Origin: Natrononativus amylolyticus
GTDB taxonomy: Archaea; Halobacteriota; Halobacteria; Halobacteriales; Natrialbaceae
Reading direction: 5' to 3'
DNA: 64,000 bases
Assembly: GCF_024362525.1 (NCBI RefSeq)
Contig: NZ_CP101459.1
Coordinates: 434,001 to 498,000 of the forward strand
This document shows positions 25,998 to 33,077 of the stretch, one piece after another (within the stretch, counting starts at the first letter, position 1; each line of letters opens with the position of its first letter). The notes under the pieces were generated by a model. The model was given only the letters and a program-made list of their open reading frames with translations, was not told the origin of the DNA and did no database searches. The position numbers were made by a program, and so were the translations under genes.

Positions 25998-26017
25998 CCT
26001 CGCCGTTCACGGCGAGG
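25998..26017. repeat. Perfect hairpin at the tnpB 3' side (candidate right end / omega-RNA end)
   Basis: CCTCGCCG-ttca-CGGCGAGG: an 8-bp perfect stem with a 4-nt loop, 24 bp past the tnpB stop. In IS200/605 elements the right end carries a subterminal hairpin and the guide-RNA scaffold of TnpB ends there. Here the flank is the 3' end of orc1. Confidence 0.65.
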
Positions 26018-26040
26018 TTTCCTCGCGCTGGGGGTATCGT

Positions 26041-27315
26041 TTACCGACCCACGGAGGCAACTTGCGGGTTCGTATGCTCCTCGTTGGGAACTGAGCGTGG
26101 TGACTCTGACCAGTTGTGGTCGTCCCACTTGAGGCATACAGGCCGTGCCATCGACCGTGTTACCGTCGTCTGCCGTCTCAAGAACGTCTCCGACGCTGTG
26201 AGGTCAGCGTGCCCCTCGAAGCCACACGGACACGTCAGCGTGTCGCAGTGGCGCGTCGTCCCCTCTGTCGAACCACAGTTCGGACACTCTTGACTCGTCC
26301 ACGCCTCAGACCGTACTTCCACCGAGATACCATATTCCTCGGCGGTACACGCCAGCCGGTTCACGAACGCTCTGAACGCCCAGAAGTTGTGCGTCTTCGC
26401 GTTCGCCTCCACCGACCAGTGCGTGTTAAGTACGTCCGTCAACGCCCCCACGTACACCGTCGAAACACCTTCTTTGTACAGGCGTTCGATGAGGTCACGG
26501 ACAAGCGCGTTTTGGGCGTGGTCACGTCGCTTGGTTCGTCGGTCGTACAGGCGGCGGATGCGGTGACTACTGTATCGACCGTTCTCCAACAGTGATTGGA
26601 GACGAGCGATTTCTCGTGTTGTTTCGCGGAATCGCTCGAACAGCTCGCGTCCTTCGTACAGGTATTGCTGGCCGGTTGTGGTTGTGCAGGCGACGAGGTT
26701 GTTCGCACCGATGTCCAGAGCGGCTTCTTCCGAAGCCAGTGGGTGTGCCAGCCGAGAATCGTCGATAGTGACTGGCTGAAAGGCCCTGAACGTCTGTGCT
26801 TGCTCGTCGTAGAACAACTCCAACCGACCCTGCTTCTCGTACTCCTTCCAGTTGGGGTCGCCTCGGACTTCGAGCCGGAGACGTTCGTGGTGTCCAAGAC
26901 CATACTTGTCTTTCAGGTCTTTGCCGACGAGAATTTCGAGGCGGGAATATTCGCCCCATTTGACGGAGTACGAGGTGTTTCGGATGTACGTGCGGAGTTC
27001 ACGCCCGTCTTCTGCGTTGCCCCAGAAGCCGGGTTTGCCGTTGGCCTCGCCTTTCTTTTTGAGACTGAAGAACGAGTTCCATGCTTCGCGGTTCTTGCGT
27101 TCGATTTGCTGAACCGTCGAAGCCCCGAGAACACCGCCGTAGCGTCCGCGATACTCACTGATTTCCCATACGTCGCCGTCAGGGTCAGCGTAGTTCTCGC
27201 GGCGCTCGTAGTTGATTTCGTTCCAGAGAGCGGCAGAAGCGTCCAACAGGCGTCGAAGTAACTCCTCGTCCTCCTTGGACTGTGGAACCACGTCGAACGT
27301 GTTGGCTCGCTTCAT
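26041..27315 (-). CDS. tnpB: TnpB-family (OrfB) RNA-guided nuclease-like protein of IS200/IS605
   Basis: A 424-aa OrfB/TnpB protein starting [11 protein letters not shown]. The RuvC-like core is split as usual: RuvC-I Asp201 in [10 protein letters not shown], the RuvC-II region [15 protein letters not shown], a zinc ribbon with CPNC (344-347) and CPC (362-364), and RuvC-III Asp371 in [13 protein letters not shown]. TnpB proteins are RNA-guided DNA endonucleases that use RNA from the element's 3' end. The usual RuvC-II acidic residue (E in an E-D-L motif) is not seen; the aligned residues are Gly-Ala-Leu. Activity is therefore doubtful unless another Glu (for example in WSVEANAK) substitutes. 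No tnpA adjacent. Length is complete, with no frameshift. Confidence 0.9.
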   Translation of the reverse strand: MKRANTFDVVPQSKEDEELLRRLLDASAALWNEINYERRENYADPDGDVWEISEYRGRYGGVLGASTVQQIERKNREAWNSFFSLKKKGEANGKPGFWGNAEDGRELRTYIRNTSYSVKWGEYSRLEILVGKDLKDKYGLGHHERLRLEVRGDPNWKEYEKQGRLELFYDEQAQTFRAFQPVTIDDSRLAHPLASEEAALDIGANNLVACTTTTGQQYLYEGRELFERFRETTREIARLQSLLENGRYSSHRIRRLYDRRTKRRDHAQNALVRDLIERLYKEGVSTVYVGALTDVLNTHWSVEANAKTHNFWAFRAFVNRLACTAEEYGISVEVRSEAWTSQECPNCGSTEGTTRHCDTLTCPCGFEGHADLTASETFLRRQTTVTRSMARPVCLKWDDHNWSESPRSVPNEEHTNPQVASVGR

Positions 27316-27338
27316 CAACTACTGGTTGTACCCGAACA

Positions 27339-27350
27339 CACATAAATGTG
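27339..27350. promoter_or_regulatory. Palindromic TATA element shared by tnpB and the divergent micro-gene
   Basis: CACA-TAAA-TGTG lies about 29 nt from the tnpB ATG (27315) and about 25 nt from the ATG at 27369. One TATA-like box could therefore drive both genes. It also lies inside a wider inverted repeat, AACACAC (27335-27341) and GTGTGTT (27357-27363), which could be an operator. Confidence 0.5.
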
Positions 27351-27368
27351 GGGTTCGTGTGTTACTGT

Positions 27369-27506
27369 ATGGTCGAAGTCCGAATTGAGTTTGATGACGA
27401 GGAACAGTACGAACGGTTAAAAGAGTTGAAGAAACACCGTGGGTTAACGTGGAAGGGGTTGCTCCTCGAAGGCGAGAAGAAAGTCAGAGAGGATACCCCG
27501 GAATAA
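27369..27506 (+). CDS. 45-aa protein paired divergently with tnpB
   Basis: ATG at 27369 opens MVEVRIEFDDEEQYERLKEL, ending GEKKVREDTPE. A beta strand (VRIEFDDEEQ) followed by two helices (YERLKELKKHRG and TWKGLLLEGEKK) resembles a ribbon-helix-helix DNA-binding fold, as in small antitoxins and CopG repressors. The assignment is structural inference only. It shares its promoter with tnpB and ends before the second hairpin of the element, so it is probably part of the transposon, perhaps a repressor of tnpB. It has no toxin-like neighbour. Confidence 0.65.
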   Translation: MVEVRIEFDDEEQYERLKELKKHRGLTWKGLLLEGEKKVREDTPE

Positions 27507-27546
27507 GCGTCGAACGTGGTTTGTGACGTGGAGTGTCGGATTCACG

Positions 27547-27564
27547 CCCACCGTGAACGGCGGG
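27547..27564. repeat. Imperfect hairpin near the left end of the tnpB element
   Basis: CCCACCG-tgaa-CGGCGGG: a 7-bp stem with one mismatch and a loop that is the complement of the ttca loop at 25998-26017. The similarity of core (CCG, 4-nt loop, CGG) to the other hairpin suggests it is the other end. Confidence 0.4.
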
Positions 27565-27570
27565 ACTCTC

Positions 27571-28066
27571 TCCTTGATTCAGGTAGTTCGAGTCGGCTCC
27601 ACAAGCATAACGATCCTGACTCTCTTCCTCCCATAGGGTATTCAGATATGGAACAATACCGCGCCAACTCTTTCTATCGGAGCAGCACGTGAGCGCGGTA
27701 ATCGTGACTTGGTCCCGTCAGGTATCCGGCGACGGAATCGGACGTTCGCCGACCGCAGTACTCTCCACATTGCCCACCGTCTCATTCCACCACTCGCCGC
27801 TCTTGCGGTGGGATGCGAAACGACTTCCGCACGAATCGTCTCGCTGCGTTCGACGGGTACATCGAACGCCGTTCGGCCCGTCGAAACTACTACCGATACT
27901 CGATATGGGATTTCGAGAAATATGCAATAGAACACCGTCCCACTCCAGTATACTCTATCACCTGACAATCTACAGACGGTCTGTAACCGTCCCGGCGTCG
28001 GCGATTCGACTCCATCTTCTCCAGAGAAAAATCAGACTGAGTGTCAGTGCCTAGCCTCGAGACGGA
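27571..28066. other. Gene-poor spacer with one possible small frame
   Basis: No well-supported gene. A 50-codon plus-strand frame at 27813-27965 starts MRNDFRTNRLAAFDGYIERR and ends YAIEHRPTPVYSIT. It has a natural residue mix but no TATA box, no partner and no motif I recognise; it could be the tail of a decayed gene. The rest of the spacer, between the TnpB element and a decayed DUF1028 gene, has no other recognisable content. Lower GC than its surroundings in places, consistent with decay or transfer. Confidence 0.35.
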
Positions 28067-28470
28067 TCACCGCTCTGTTCCCGTCTCGGTATCGCCGGGG
28101 TACCGCTGTAGCTCTGCCTCGGGGTACCGGGTCGCCCACTCGCTCCCGCCTGCCGTCGCAACGTCGTGGATGCGAGCGAGTTCTTCGACCGCGTTTTCGT
28201 GCTCGTCCACTCTGAGGTCGTGTGCGAGGTGCGGTTCGATGGGATCGAACACCGCGAGTGCGCTGCTCTGTGCGTGAACGCCGCGTTTGTCACCGCCGGC
28301 GTCCGCCCCCGCCTCGAGCGCCGACGCCGTGTATCTGGCGCATCGGCGCGTACGGATCCGCCGCGAGCAGTTTCTCTATCGTCTCGCGGATCGGCTCGCC
28401 GGCCTCGAGCGCCCGAACGGTCTGCACGCCGCGGGGTGTACTGGTCGTATTCTGGTCACTCTCGAGAACC
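28067..28470 (-). pseudogene. Decayed DUF1028 (Ntn-hydrolase-like) gene
   Basis: Two minus-strand fragments in different frames resemble DUF1028 proteins. The 5' part (about 28470 to 28290) encodes TPRGVQTVRALEAGEP and LLAADPYAPMRQIHGV, which fit the region around RQxxGVD in that family. The 3' part (about 28330 to 28067) encodes ALEAGADAGGDKRGVHAQSS and DLRVDEHENAVEEL, matching the family's C-terminal GGDxRG...QSAAL and LRVDDH signatures. The roughly 100 residues normally between them are missing and the junction is frameshifted. The N-terminal residues are also absent. Intact members are proposed Ntn-type hydrolases. A GTG at 28252 could start a 61-aa peptide, but it would be only the C-terminus. 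Confidence 0.6.
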
Positions 28471-28506
28471 GGACGTAACTCCCCGAACGGCCGCTACTCA
28501 CGCGTT

Positions 28507-28520
28507 GTCCAAATGCGAAC
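28507..28520 (+). promoter_or_regulatory. IclR operator candidate, copy 1
   Basis: Contains TCCAAATGCGAAC, 12 of 13 bases identical to copy 2, about 140 bp upstream of the IclR gene. Confidence 0.5.
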
Positions 28521-28610
28521 AAGCTGGCCCCGTCTTACGGGGACACACCGTGCAGCCGGTGCACTGGCGCGTGTTTACGCCCCACCGGGTCCGTCGACAT
28601 CGCGGCGCGT

Positions 28611-28624
28611 TTCCCAAATGCGAA
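28611..28624 (+). promoter_or_regulatory. IclR operator candidate, copy 2 (at the IclR promoter)
   Basis: TTCCCAAATGCGAA, a pseudo-palindrome of form TTCnCAnnTGnGAA. It ends 31 nt before the ATG at 28656, covering the promoter position, which suggests autoregulation. Confidence 0.55.
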
Positions 28625-28655
28625 CGACTCTGTGGCGTGCGAACGAGGGACTCGT

Positions 28656-29456
28656 ATGGACGCCGACCGGAACCGATCCGCCCGAACCCTCGAGACGGTT
28701 GCGAGAGCCTGCGACGTGATCGAAGCCCTCGATAGCCTCGACGGCGCCGGCGTAACGGAACTGGCGACGCACCTGGATATTTCGAAGAGCTCCGCGCACT
28801 CGTATCTCAACACGCTTCGCGAGAAGCGACTGGTCGTCAAACGCGGCGACGCGTACCACCTCAGCCTGGAGTTTCTCTACCTCGGGAAGTCCGTTTGCCA
28901 CCGTCACGTCCTCTTCGAACACGGCAAGGGCGTAATCGAACGCCTCGCTCGAGAGAGCGGGGAGTACGCCCACCTGATGTGCGAACAGCACGGCCTCGAG
29001 CGGAACATCTACAAGGTGAAAGGCGAGAACGCCGTCGGCGACGACTACCACACGACCAAGGAGCGAAAGCCGGATTCTCTCCACTTCACGGCGAGCGGGA
29101 AGGCTTTGCTCGCGCCCCTTCCGGACCATCGGGTTCGCGAGATCGTCGACGCCTACGGGCTCGTTCGCAAGACCGAGAACACCATCACCGACCCGGACGC
29201 GCTGCTCGAGGAGCTCCAGCGCGTCAGAGAGCGAGGGTTCGCGGTCAACGACGAGGAGGAGATCAAGGGAATCCGTGCCATCGGCGCACCGATACGGAGC
29301 GCAGACGGCGACGTACTCGGTGCGATCAGCGTCTCCGGGCCGACGAGCCGGCTCAACGGCGACTACTACGCGAACGAGCTTCCGCACATGGTGATGGAAA
29401 GTACGAACGTGACGGAAGCCAGCATCAATATGTCGGACGCAACCCGAACGCTGTAA
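28656..29456 (+). CDS. IclR family transcriptional regulator
   Basis: A 266-aa regulator with an N-terminal winged helix-turn-helix (residues ~15-70; ATHLDISKSSAHSYLNTLRE is the recognition region) and a C-terminal GAF-like effector domain (~90-255; TASGKALLAPLPDHRVREIV, then GIRAIGAPIRSADGDVLGAI). Haloarchaeal IclR proteins control sugar, aromatic or amine catabolism. Three copies of a TTCnCAnnTGnGAA motif flank the gene, two upstream and one inverted downstream. The start MDADRNRSART is preferred over a GTG or ATG eight codons upstream because the operator would otherwise overlap the leader. The target genes are not obvious; the adjacent DUF1028 gene may have been one before decay. Confidence 0.9.
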   Translation: MDADRNRSARTLETVARACDVIEALDSLDGAGVTELATHLDISKSSAHSYLNTLREKRLVVKRGDAYHLSLEFLYLGKSVCHRHVLFEHGKGVIERLARESGEYAHLMCEQHGLERNIYKVKGENAVGDDYHTTKERKPDSLHFTASGKALLAPLPDHRVREIVDAYGLVRKTENTITDPDALLEELQRVRERGFAVNDEEEIKGIRAIGAPIRSADGDVLGAISVSGPTSRLNGDYYANELPHMVMESTNVTEASINMSDATRTL

Positions 29457-29530
29457 CGGTCGGGAACTCACTTGGCGTTACACAGCTATGGATGTGATTC
29501 TAGCCCGGACTCGAGGGCCTATTCTTCTCG

Positions 29531-29544
29531 TTCGCATTTGGGGA
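29531..29544 (-). promoter_or_regulatory. IclR operator candidate, copy 3 (inverted, downstream)
   Basis: TTCGCATTTGGGGA on the plus strand, 13 of 14 bases matching the reverse complement of copy 2, 75 bp after the IclR stop. Confidence 0.5.
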
Positions 29545-30022
29545 ACGATCGGTCTCGGTTAGCACGTGAATAGTCACTCCTACTCTCTGTTGGTATTTCG
29601 ATAACAGAACAATATAGATCGACTAAATTCTCTCTAATTCCTCTATATTATATTTCTCTCATTCCGTAGGGAGTATGGAGAAGATGGTTTAAACGCGGGT
29701 AAATGTTATAAGTTCGGATCTCTGGTTCGTTGACCCTACCTCCGAGATCTGGAGACCGGACCCGCTACTGGTATGTTCAAAATTGCGATCACCTTACAAG
29801 ATCGATGCGGTTCTGTTATTCGATCTTCTGAAACTGGTATTAGATATTTTGGATACTGTTGAAACAACCATTTGAAACACTTGTTTGTAGCCATTGGTTG
29901 AAACACTCGTTGATCTCGCGATAACTCGCTTGGGCTCTCGAGCGGGGACGGGCGCCGCCACTGCGTTCGCTCGTCTACAGAAAAAGCAGGCCGAGTGCCT
30001 CGGGGCTTGACCCCGAGGCGGT
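29545..30022. other. AT-rich gene-free island
   Basis: About 480 bp with no convincing gene. Its left two-thirds are far more AT-rich than the flanks (TCTATATTATATTTCTC near 29640, TATTAGATATTTTGGATAC near 29840). Two direct repeats with TTGAAACACT-GTT cores lie at about 29868-29885 and 29891-29911, with a third partial TTGAAACA just before. The right end contains a dispersed repeat (see 29974) and a perfect hairpin, GCCTCGGGG-cttga-CCCCGAGGC (about 29997-30019). It looks like residue of a mobile element. Confidence 0.5.
29974..30010 (+). repeat. Dispersed repeat, copy 1 (second copy near 62646)
   Basis: Begins TCTACAGAAAAAGCAGGCCG and continues AGTGCCTCGGGGCTTGA. A second copy at 62646-62681 shares TCTACAGAAAAAGCA, GCCGAGT and the GCTTGA end. 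The gaps differ slightly. Such a shared block 32 kb apart suggests remnants of the same mobile-element terminus. Confidence 0.55.
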
Positions 30023-30178
30023 TCACGCGTCCTCCTCGCTCCAGGCGATGCCGAGTGCAACGCCGATTCCGACCCCAATGGCGATTCCAGCCCCGATATT
30101 GTCCATTCCGACGCCGAAAGCGAGTCCGATTCCGATACCGACTGCCACACCGATCGCCACCTTCCCTTCGTCAGTCAT
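30023..30178 (-). CDS. Glycine-rich small membrane protein, 51 aa
   Basis: Minus-strand ATG at 30178 opens MTDEGKVAIGVAVGIGIGLA and ends GIAWSEEDA. After a short charged start the chain is almost all Gly, Val, Ile and Ala, with small residues spaced every two to four positions (GVAVGIGIGLAFGVG, GAGIAIGVGIGVALG). This is a glycine-zipper pattern typical of tightly packed transmembrane hairpins. Related micro-proteins are common in haloarchaea and have no known function. Acidic C-terminus EEDA faces the cytoplasm or exterior. A hairpin, possibly a terminator, follows the stop codon on the minus strand. Confidence 0.72.
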   Translation of the reverse strand: MTDEGKVAIGVAVGIGIGLAFGVGMDNIGAGIAIGVGIGVALGIAWSEEDA

Positions 30179-30360
30179 ACTTCCACTGTGTCTCCCGATA
30201 CGATCACTGTATCCCCCGAACTGGGCTACGACCGGGCCGGCGATTTCGTGGCGTCGGACCTCGAGGCGATGAGCGGCGGATCCGCCGTCGAGGCGCTCCG
30301 GGTCGGTGGAACAGCGGCGTCCGGGAGAGACTTATAGTGCCCGCGAGCAGTCACATTCGT

Positions 30361-30828
30361 ATGGGCGACAGGCTTCAGCGGTTCGTGGCCGAGGATCTGT
30401 GGTTGCTGATCGCCGTCGTGACGTTCGCGATTCTCAGCCTCGTCGGTCTCGCCGGCCTCGAGGCGCTCGCGGGCGCGATCGCGATCGTCGGCTGGTTCCT
30501 GCTGACGCCGATCTTCCTCTTCTGGGGCGAAGAGATCGCCGACTGGCTGTTCGAAGAACGCGAACCAGAACGCACGCACAACGAGTCCGAGGGCGCGCTC
30601 GACGAACTGAAGCGCCGGTATGCCGAAGGAGAGATCGACGATGCAGAGTTCGAACACCGGCTCAACCGGCTCCTGGAGGTCGACGACGCTCTCGAGGGCG
30701 TCTTCGCGTCCGACCCCGGGAGCGACGATGGAATCGCTGCTCGAGACCGCCAGCGCGATTCGCCGACGGAGAAGCCAGAGCGCGACGACACTACCGCGGA
30801 GGACACGCGCGAACGGGAACTGAACTGA
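30361..30828 (+). CDS. SHOCT-domain membrane protein
   Basis: A 155-aa protein. Two predicted membrane helices (residues ~14-60; LWLLIAVVTFAILSLVGLAG and LAGAIAIVGWFLLTPIFLFW) precede a SHOCT motif (~80-112; ALDELKRRYAEGEIDDAEFE then HRLNRLLEV). The C-terminal 40 residues are charged and disordered. SHOCT domains are short oligomerisation or regulation modules found at the ends of membrane proteins. The ATG at 30361 is the natural start; the frame is open upstream only through non-coding sequence. Very common family in haloarchaea. Transcribed alone, convergent with the BCCT gene. Confidence 0.88.
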   Translation: MGDRLQRFVAEDLWLLIAVVTFAILSLVGLAGLEALAGAIAIVGWFLLTPIFLFWGEEIADWLFEEREPERTHNESEGALDELKRRYAEGEIDDAEFEHRLNRLLEVDDALEGVFASDPGSDDGIAARDRQRDSPTEKPERDDTTAEDTRERELN

Positions 30829-30859
30829 GCGGCTCTCGCCGAGGCGCTACCGCGGGATT

Positions 30860-32491
30860 TCAGTCGTCGTCATCACCCGCCTGGGCTCGGCCGCCGACGT
30901 TCGGTGTGCGATCCGCGGACCCGATCATCACCGTCTCCTCCTGGAGCAGTATGCGGCCGTATCTCGAGCTGAAGTGTTTGATCAGCCCGAGCATCGCGAG
31001 CAGACAAACGAACGCGAACGGACCGCCGGTGATGATCGCCGCCTGCTGAAGGGCGTCGACGCCGCCGAGGATCATGAGGATCGCGGCGGTCATCCCGAGG
31101 ACGACGCCCCAGAAGATCCGGTTGATGTTCGAGGGTTGGGCCTTCCCGCCGGTGGTCATCATCGAGACGGCGAGCGTCGAGGAGTCCGCCGAGGTGATGA
31201 AGAAGGTGGTAACGAGGATCATGAACGCGATCATGAACACCGTTCCGAGCGGGAACGCCTCGAAGAGGATGAAGCCGGTGACCTCCGCGCCTTGCTCGAA
31301 CGCCATTACCTGACTGAAGTCGGCGATCCCTTCGTGCTGGAAGTACAGCGCGGTGCCGCCGAGGGAGACGAACCACGGGATGGTCGCCGCGGAGGTCGCG
31401 ACGATGCCGGTAAAGGCGACCTCGCGCACGGATCGACCCCGGGAAATGCGCGCGATGAACAGCCCGGCGAACGGCGACCACGAGAGCGCCCACGCCCAGT
31501 AGAAGACCGTCCAGTCGTTCATCCACTGAGTTCCGCCTTCCTCGCCGGCGCCGGTGTAGAGGCTCATCGAGATGAAATCGGTGACCATTCCGCTGATAGC
31601 CTGCGTACCGATCAAGACCAGAAAGAGCGTCGGACCGACGACGAACGCCGCGACCAGCAGGATCGCGAACAGAATCATGTTGAAGTTCGAGAGCCGCCGG
31701 ATCCCGCGGTCGACGCCGAGCACCATCGAGATGGTGAACAGCATCGTCATCGTCGTTACGACGAGGAGGATACCCGCGTCGCCGAGGTTGATCCCCCACT
31801 GGAAATCGAGGCCGGTGACGAACTGGCTGCCGATGAACCCCAGCGAGGTCGCGACGCCGCCGATCGTCGCGAACACCGCGAGGATGTCGATGACCTTGGC
31901 GGTCGGTCCGTCGAGGTTGTCCTTTCCGATGAGCGGCGTGAGCGCCGAGGAGACGCGCAGGGGCACTCCTTCGTAGTTGTACGCGAAGTAGCCGATGGCG
32001 ATCCCCATGATGGTGAACACCGCCAGCTGGGGCAGCGCCCAGTGGAACAGCGTCTGCTGGACTGCGATACTCATCGCTTCACTCGAACCGCCGGAGACGT
32101 CGAACAGCGGTGACGGGCTGTCGTAGTAAAACAGCGCCTCGGTCGGCCCCCAGAAGACGACGCCGGCGGCGAACCCCGCGGAGTACAGCATCGCGAAAAA
32201 CGAGAAGAAGCTGTACTCCGGCGGGTCGTCGCCGAATCGGATCCTCCCCCACGGCCCGACGATCAGAAACAGCAGAAAGACGACGATCAGAAAGACGATC
32301 ACCAGCAACACCCAGTTGAGGTACTCGAGAAAGAGCGTGTTCAGGCCGGCGATCGCCCACTCGACGGTGTTTCGACTGATGAAAAACGTCGCGATTACGC
32401 CGACGGTGAGCAACGCCCCGAACAGGAACACGATCGGATCCAGCTCCTCGCGGAACCGGCCGAGGGCACCGAGTTCGCCGTCGTTAGACAT
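30860..32491 (-). CDS. BCCT family betaine/carnitine/choline transporter
   Basis: A 543-aa sodium-coupled transporter with twelve membrane helices. The family's Trp-rich signature is visible as WTVFYWAWALSWSPFAGLFI, followed by ARISRGRSVREV. The N-terminal portion contains MLYSAGFAAGVVFWGPTEAL, the Gly-rich helix 3 segment. Members import quaternary ammonium compounds such as glycine betaine for osmoprotection or catabolism. The start MSNDGELGAL is preferred to an upstream in-frame start because the extra 22 residues are basic and unlike the family. The short acidic C-terminal tail lacks the long osmosensing extension of BetP. Confidence 0.93.
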   Translation of the reverse strand: MSNDGELGALGRFREELDPIVFLFGALLTVGVIATFFISRNTVEWAIAGLNTLFLEYLNWVLLVIVFLIVVFLLFLIVGPWGRIRFGDDPPEYSFFSFFAMLYSAGFAAGVVFWGPTEALFYYDSPSPLFDVSGGSSEAMSIAVQQTLFHWALPQLAVFTIMGIAIGYFAYNYEGVPLRVSSALTPLIGKDNLDGPTAKVIDILAVFATIGGVATSLGFIGSQFVTGLDFQWGINLGDAGILLVVTTMTMLFTISMVLGVDRGIRRLSNFNMILFAILLVAAFVVGPTLFLVLIGTQAISGMVTDFISMSLYTGAGEEGGTQWMNDWTVFYWAWALSWSPFAGLFIARISRGRSVREVAFTGIVATSAATIPWFVSLGGTALYFQHEGIADFSQVMAFEQGAEVTGFILFEAFPLGTVFMIAFMILVTTFFITSADSSTLAVSMMTTGGKAQPSNINRIFWGVVLGMTAAILMILGGVDALQQAAIITGGPFAFVCLLAMLGLIKHFSSRYGRILLQEETVMIGSADRTPNVGGRAQAGDDDD

Positions 32492-32828
32492 CGACCTCAC
32501 CCCGTCGAGCGCCTTCGCTTCCCGTTGCTTTCCGTTCGATTCGCCACCGATCACCACCGATCATCAGATCGTTTCGGATCATGTCAATTGTTACCGCAAA
32601 CCATGAAATGCGGCGGAGAAGCTTAACGCTTGCCGGCTTCGAGAGTACGGAAAACGGTAGTTGTAGGCGGCTGCTGGACCGTTCCGTACGCAGGACGGAC
32701 GGGAGACGGCTCGCGGTTCAGCCAACGCCGCTCGTCCGCAGGTCACGTCGGCACCGACCCCTCTCGAGGATATCCATGGGATCTCGGCGCTCGCCAGATT
32801 TTATGCGGTCTGACTCGCAAAGGGACGT
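32492..32828. other. Intergenic spacer between BCCT gene and zinc-motif gene
   Basis: Holds divergent promoters (AT-rich stretch at 32560-32610 with TCATGTCAATTGTTACC). I see no coding region, RNA or strong repeat. Confidence 0.4.
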
Positions 32829-33062
32829 ATGGACGATATCGACTTCGACGAACTCGTCTCGTCGCTGACGCCCCGGGAGGAAAACGCGGCGATCAAGACC
32901 TACCAGAACACGGTTGCGGTCGCCTGCCCCGCCTGCGGGGTGGAGTTCGACGACCTCGTCGTCTGCAAGGACAACCCGACGAGTCTGAACCTCTCGAGAC
33001 AGTTGGACCTGTGTGTCGGCTCGTCCGACGGGCAGGCGGTCATCTTCACGCACAAAAAGTGA
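32829..33062 (+). CDS. Small cysteine-motif protein, 77 aa
   Basis: A 77-aa acidic protein. It begins MDDIDFDELVSSLTPREENA and has CPAC (residues ~33-36), followed by single Cys in VVCKD and LDLCVG. Four cysteines in this arrangement could form a structural zinc site. Haloarchaeal homologues exist, some annotated near archaellum genes ('flagella cluster protein'), but no such genes are here. ATTTTATGCG about 26-30 nt upstream supports the ATG. Function unassigned. Convergent with the M14 peptidase gene, 15 bp between stops. Confidence 0.75.
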   Translation: MDDIDFDELVSSLTPREENAAIKTYQNTVAVACPACGVEFDDLVVCKDNPTSLNLSRQLDLCVGSSDGQAVIFTHKK

Positions 33063-33077
33063 CGGCGGGCGGCCCCG

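Larger units (their letters stand above)
25992..27570. mobile_element. IS200/IS605-type (TnpB-only) insertion element, approximate ends
   Basis: The element comprises a tnpB gene (minus), a 45-aa divergent gene (plus) and a hairpin outside each: a perfect one at 25998-26017 and an imperfect one at 27547-27564. No TnpA (Y1 transposase) gene is present, so it would depend on TnpA in trans or be immobile. The left boundary is placed just after the orc1 stop because the hairpin begins 6 bp from it. IS605 elements lack terminal inverted repeats and target duplications, so the exact ends cannot be fixed from this sequence alone; the right end is the less certain. Confidence 0.7.

Noticed and set aside
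26596-27261. 221-codon frame antisense to tnpB
   Set aside because: It is the complement of a well-conserved transposon gene and has no independent support.
28166-28735. Plus-strand frames over the DUF1028 remnant and IclR promoter
   Set aside because: Composition is Arg-rich and the minus-strand fragments match a known family better.
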